Assembly: GCA_029263945.1 (NCBI GenBank)
Contig: JARIDM010000109.1
Span: 1-6,475, forward strand
DNA length: 6,475 bases
Direction: 5' to 3'
From: Sporosarcina sp.
GTDB taxonomy: Bacteria; Bacillota; Bacilli; Bacillales_A; Planococcaceae
Shown piece after piece: positions 4,693 through 6,475 of this stretch; within the stretch, counting starts at the first letter, position 1, and every line of letters begins with the position of its first letter. The notes under the pieces are model-generated. The model ran no database searches. It saw only the letters and a program-made list of their open reading frames with translations, and was not told the DNA's origin. The position numbers were made by a program, and so were the translations under genes.

Positions 4693-5970
4693 ATGAATTT
4701 TAAACAAAACGACAAAATTAATCAAGTCACAAACAAAACATTAGTCATCGGAATGGATATCGCCAAGCGCACGCACTACGCCTGCATGGTTGATGAGCGT
4801 GGGCTGCTCCTAAAGAAATCGTTTCCTGTTTATCAATCGAGACAAGGCTTTGAGTTCTTCTATAATCAAATTCTTGAGTCGATGAAGGCGTTTGAAAAAA
4901 CAGATGTTATCGTTGGCATTGAGCCTACGGGGCATTACTGGCTCAATTTAGCTTATTATCTTCAAAATCGAGGCATCCCTTTAGTGATGTGTAATCCGAT
5001 GCACGTCAAGCGCTCCAAGGAACTTGACGACAATTTACAAACCAAGAATGATGCCAAAGATGCGCTTGTCATCGCTCGTTTAGTAAAAGATGGCCGCTAT
5101 AGTTATCCACGTATTCTAAAGGATACTGAAGCCGAATTGCGTGTTGGCGCTACACTTAAAAGTAATCTGAGCGAAGAATCAAATACGTTAAAAAACAAAA
5201 TCATTCGTTGGACAGATCGATACTTTCCAGAGTTTCCTCAAGTTTTTCCCTCATTGGGAAAAATGGCACTCGCTGCATTGGAATGTACACCGTTTCCAAG
5301 CGATGTCGCAACAAAGGAACCAGAAGAACTACTCGCACTATACAGAGAGGTAGAAGGGCTTAAATCACCTCAGAAACCAAAAGCAAGACAACTGATTGAA
5401 TGTGCCCGCAACTCGATTGGGATTACAGAAGGACAGCAGATGGCCAAACTTGAAATCGCCACACTCGTCCAACGTTATCTTCAAGTTGAAAAGGAAATTC
5501 AAGCGCTTGAAGCACAATTAGTTACATTGACTCAAACATCAGCCGAGTACGAATGGCTTCAAACAGTTCCAGGTCTTGGAGATAAGACCATTATTGATTT
5601 ACTTTCAGAAATCGGTAGCTTTTCCCATTACAATCATCCACGCCAACTGATTAAACTTGCGGGATTAACATTACGGGAAAACTCTTCTGGGCAACACAAA
5701 GGACAAAAACGTATTTCAAAACGAGGAAGGCGCCAATTACGCGCGCTCCTCTTTCGGGTTATGATTCCAATGATCCGGCACAATGAAGCATTTCGAAAGT
5801 TACATGAATACTACACAACAAGACCGACAAATCCATTACGCAAGAAACAGTCAATCGTCGTTCTATGTGGCAAACTACTGAAGGTATTACACGCAATTTG
5901 TACGAAACATATGGCATTTGACGCACAGCAAATGATGAAGGATATTCCTAAACTTGAAGTAGCTGCGTAA
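4693..5970 (+). CDS. IS110-family transposase (RNA-guided DEDD recombinase type)
   Basis: The 425-residue product is a complete IS110-family transposase. The N-terminal RuvC-like (DEDD_Tnp_IS110) domain has D22 in G-M-D-I-A-K, E77 in G-I-E-P-T-G-H-Y-W, and D120 and D123 in K-N-D-A-K-D-A-L-V-I-A-R-L, so all four acidic residues are present. A mid-region of coiled-coil character lies near residues 255-285. The C-terminal Transposase_20 domain starts at V-P-G-L-G (292-296, helix-hairpin-helix-like) and includes S331-S332-G-x3-G followed by S342-K-R-G; the serine of the S-G motif is the expected nucleophile. In this family excision and insertion are guided by a bridge RNA encoded beside the gene. 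The length is at the long end for the family. The ATG has AGGAGG eight bases upstream. There is no frameshift or stop, so the element is probably still active. Confidence 0.96.
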   Translation: MNFKQNDKINQVTNKTLVIGMDIAKRTHYACMVDERGLLLKKSFPVYQSRQGFEFFYNQILESMKAFEKTDVIVGIEPTGHYWLNLAYYLQNRGIPLVMCNPMHVKRSKELDDNLQTKNDAKDALVIARLVKDGRYSYPRILKDTEAELRVGATLKSNLSEESNTLKNKIIRWTDRYFPEFPQVFPSLGKMALAALECTPFPSDVATKEPEELLALYREVEGLKSPQKPKARQLIECARNSIGITEGQQMAKLEIATLVQRYLQVEKEIQALEAQLVTLTQTSAEYEWLQTVPGLGDKTIIDLLSEIGSFSHYNHPRQLIKLAGLTLRENSSGQHKGQKRISKRGRRQLRALLFRVMIPMIRHNEAFRKLHEYYTTRPTNPLRKKQSIVVLCGKLLKVLHAICTKHMAFDAQQMMKDIPKLEVAA

Positions 5971-6150
5971 CCAATTCATTCCGAAGGAATACTAGACAAC
6001 TGGATGACACGGAGAAGCCGGCATTATTTTATCCATTCGACCATTGAGTCCCTTAAGGAGCTTCGCCAGCCTCCGCCTTATGACTAGACCGAACGAAGGA
6101 ATGTGGGCGCACTAGACGCCAAGAGACATGGGAGGGTACGTCATCATAAG
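5971..6150 (+). ncRNA. Candidate bridge RNA region of the IS110 element
   Basis: The stretch after the transposase stop has no plausible gene but is rich in nested hairpins: ATTCC/GGAAT (5978-5982 with 5986-5990); TGGAT/ATCCA (6001-6005 with 6031-6035); a long interrupted hairpin built of CATTC/GAATG (6034-6038 with 6099-6103), AGTC/GACT (6047-6050 with 6082-6085), TAAGG/CCTTA (6054-6058 with 6076-6080) and GCT/AGC (6060-6062 with 6068-6070); and GGCG/CGCC (6106-6109 with 6117-6120). The long hairpin has a large asymmetric internal loop (6039-6046 opposite 6086-6098), the kind of layout in which bridge RNAs hold guide bases. IS1111-type elements encode the RNA on this side. RNA ends, strand and guides are inferred, not proven. 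Confidence 0.45.
5991..6117 (+). repeat. Three copies of ACTAGAC in the IS right end
   Basis: ACTAGAC occurs at 5991-5997, 6083-6089 and 6111-6117. The third copy starts in the loop of the GGCG/CGCC hairpin, the second follows the arm of the long hairpin, and the first follows the opening hairpin. No further copy is seen at either end of the element. Confidence 0.6.
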
Positions 6151-6236
6151 CAATGCGGAGATCCATAGTGCATCGTATATCTAAATATCATCGTATTTTT
6201 TGAAAATTATCCAACGATGAACCGCGTAGCGTACCC
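6134..6236. repeat. Inverted repeat and repeated words near the right boundary of the IS
   Basis: GGGTACG at 6134-6140 is the inverse of CGTACCC at 6230-6236. Between them CATCGTAT appears at 6171-6178 and 6189-6196. The second copy opens a hairpin (CATCGT 6189-6194 with ACGATG 6214-6219, with ATTTT/AAAAT inside). The region has no gene. It may be the distal part of the insertion sequence or host DNA just beyond it. Confidence 0.45.
6144..6152 (+). repeat. 9-bp direct repeat, right copy
   Basis: Second copy of TCATAAGCA (first at 4556-4564). Seven of its bases, TCATAAG, are complementary to CTTATGA at 6077-6083 inside the downstream structured stretch. Confidence 0.35.
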
Positions 6237-6282
6237 AAGTATGTTTGAATATTCACACAACAATAAAACAAGGTTAATCAAC

Positions 6283-6306
6283 GTGTCGAAAATATTTTTT
6301 TGACAC
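6283..6306. promoter_or_regulatory. Inverted repeat upstream of the mupG-like gene (possible operator)
   Basis: GTGTCGAAAA (6283-6292) can pair with TTTTTGACAC (6297-6306) over ten positions, one being G-T. It contains a perfect TTGACA (6300-6305) that looks like a -35 box, but no acceptable -10 box lies 16-18 bases further on. A repressor site is therefore as likely as a promoter element. Confidence 0.35.
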
Positions 6307-6310
6307 CCTA

Positions 6311-6337
6311 CAACGGTTCAAATCGTTGATATATCAA
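6311..6337. promoter_or_regulatory. Two adjacent palindromes before the mupG-like gene
   Basis: CAACGGTT (6311-6318) and AATCGTTG (6321-6328) form an imperfect 18-bp palindrome. It overlaps the perfect 12-bp palindrome TTGATATATCAA (6326-6337). Both lie within 51 bases of the gene start and could be operators for a local regulator. MupG operons are often controlled by RpiR-type MurR, but I cannot identify the site. Confidence 0.35.
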
Positions 6338-6361
6338 TATTTATAGAGGGAGTGTAGTTAA

Positions 6362-6475
6362 ATGAGAAGATTGGGTATTTCAATTTATCCTCAGTATGGA
6401 ACAGAGAAAGAACTGATTGCTTATCTGGAAAAGGCTAGTGCCTATGGTTTTACGCGTATTTTTACTTGTTTGATG
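6362..6475 (+). CDS. MupG/DUF871-type TIM-barrel protein, N-terminal part (runs off the window)
   Basis: Only 38 codons are present and the frame is open at the window end. The product begins MRRLGISIYP and continues to G-F-T-R-I-F-T-C-L, the characteristic start of DUF871/MupG-family proteins: first barrel strand with L-G-I-S-x-Y-P, a helix, then the second strand with R-I-F-T-x-L. MupG of Staphylococcus aureus is a cytosolic 6-phospho-N-acetylmuramidase that cleaves MurNAc-6-phosphate-GlcNAc during recycling of cell-wall sugars, usually encoded with murQ, murP and murR. Other DUF871 proteins are poorly characterised, so the exact substrate is uncertain. The ATG has GAGGGAGTG seven bases upstream. 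The insertion sequence ends 100-200 bases before this gene and may have displaced its original upstream region. Confidence 0.82.
   Translation, partial: MRRLGISIYPQYGTEKELIAYLEKASAYGFTRIFTCLM

Larger units (their letters stand above)
4556..6152 (+). mobile_element. IS110-family insertion sequence (ends approximate)
   Basis: An intact IS110-type transposase lies between the scoA promoter and a mupG-like gene, with non-coding DNA on each side. IS110 elements lack the classical terminal inverted repeats and target duplications, so the ends cannot be fixed from one copy. The limits given are the outer edges of a 9-bp repeat, TCATAAGCA at 4556-4564 and 6144-6152, which would make an element of about 1.6 kb, normal for the family. 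The left non-coding part would be about 130 bases and the right about 180, the short-left, long-right arrangement of the IS1111 subgroup. The right end could instead extend to about 6236, where a CGTACCC repeat lies, and the left end could begin as late as about 4600. Confidence 0.6.

Noticed and set aside
6300..6305. Perfect TTGACA as the mupG -35 box
   Set aside because: No acceptable -10 box lies 16-18 bases downstream, and the hexamer is inside an inverted repeat, so I do not call a promoter.
1..6475. CRISPR array, tRNA or rRNA genes
   Set aside because: No regularly spaced repeats and no cloverleaf or rRNA-like sequence were seen on either strand.

Overview
The window looks like chromosome from a low-GC, aerobic Bacillales bacterium. 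Strong GGAGG-type ribosome binding sites, sigma-A-type promoters, a ScoAB pair very close to the Bacillus type, a YitT/DUF2179 membrane protein and a MupG-like protein all fit. A relative of Bacillus, Sporosarcina or Lysinibacillus is plausible, but the sequence alone does not fix the genus.

Left part (1-1853), all on the minus strand. The window opens inside a flavoprotein reductase of the ferredoxin-NADP reductase fold, of which only the N-terminal 99 residues are present. A near-consensus Fur box lies across its promoter, so it is probably iron-repressed. Next comes a two-gene unit transcribed leftward from a promoter at 1825-1853: purine-nucleoside phosphorylase, then a small cupin protein, closed by a 16-bp hairpin terminator.

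Middle part (1854-4535). An intergenic region of almost 400 bp separates the phosphorylase from a divergent yitT-family gene on the plus strand. The half nearer yitT contains a 13-bp perfect inverted repeat enclosing smaller hairpins and may be a structured leader. yitT converges on scoAB (minus strand), which encodes the two subunits of a 3-oxoacid CoA-transferase for acetoacetate use. A strong hairpin between them probably ends transcription from both sides. scoAB has a recognisable promoter overlapped by an 8-bp inverted repeat.

Right part (about 4536-6475). An IS110-family insertion sequence has landed between the scoA promoter and the next gene. Its transposase is intact, with the DEDD residues and the C-terminal serine motif present. 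Upstream is an internal promoter and a leader whose stem can hide the ribosome binding site only in transcripts that read in from outside. Downstream is a long structured non-coding stretch where a bridge RNA would be expected for the IS1111-like arrangement. The window ends in the first 38 codons of a MupG/DUF871-type TIM-barrel gene involved in cell-wall sugar recycling, preceded by several palindromes.

The main leads are the bridge-RNA candidate and its relation to a 9-bp repeat at the element's possible ends, the leader that may block read-through expression of transposase, and the unexplained structured region upstream of yitT. No wholly new system is demonstrated here.
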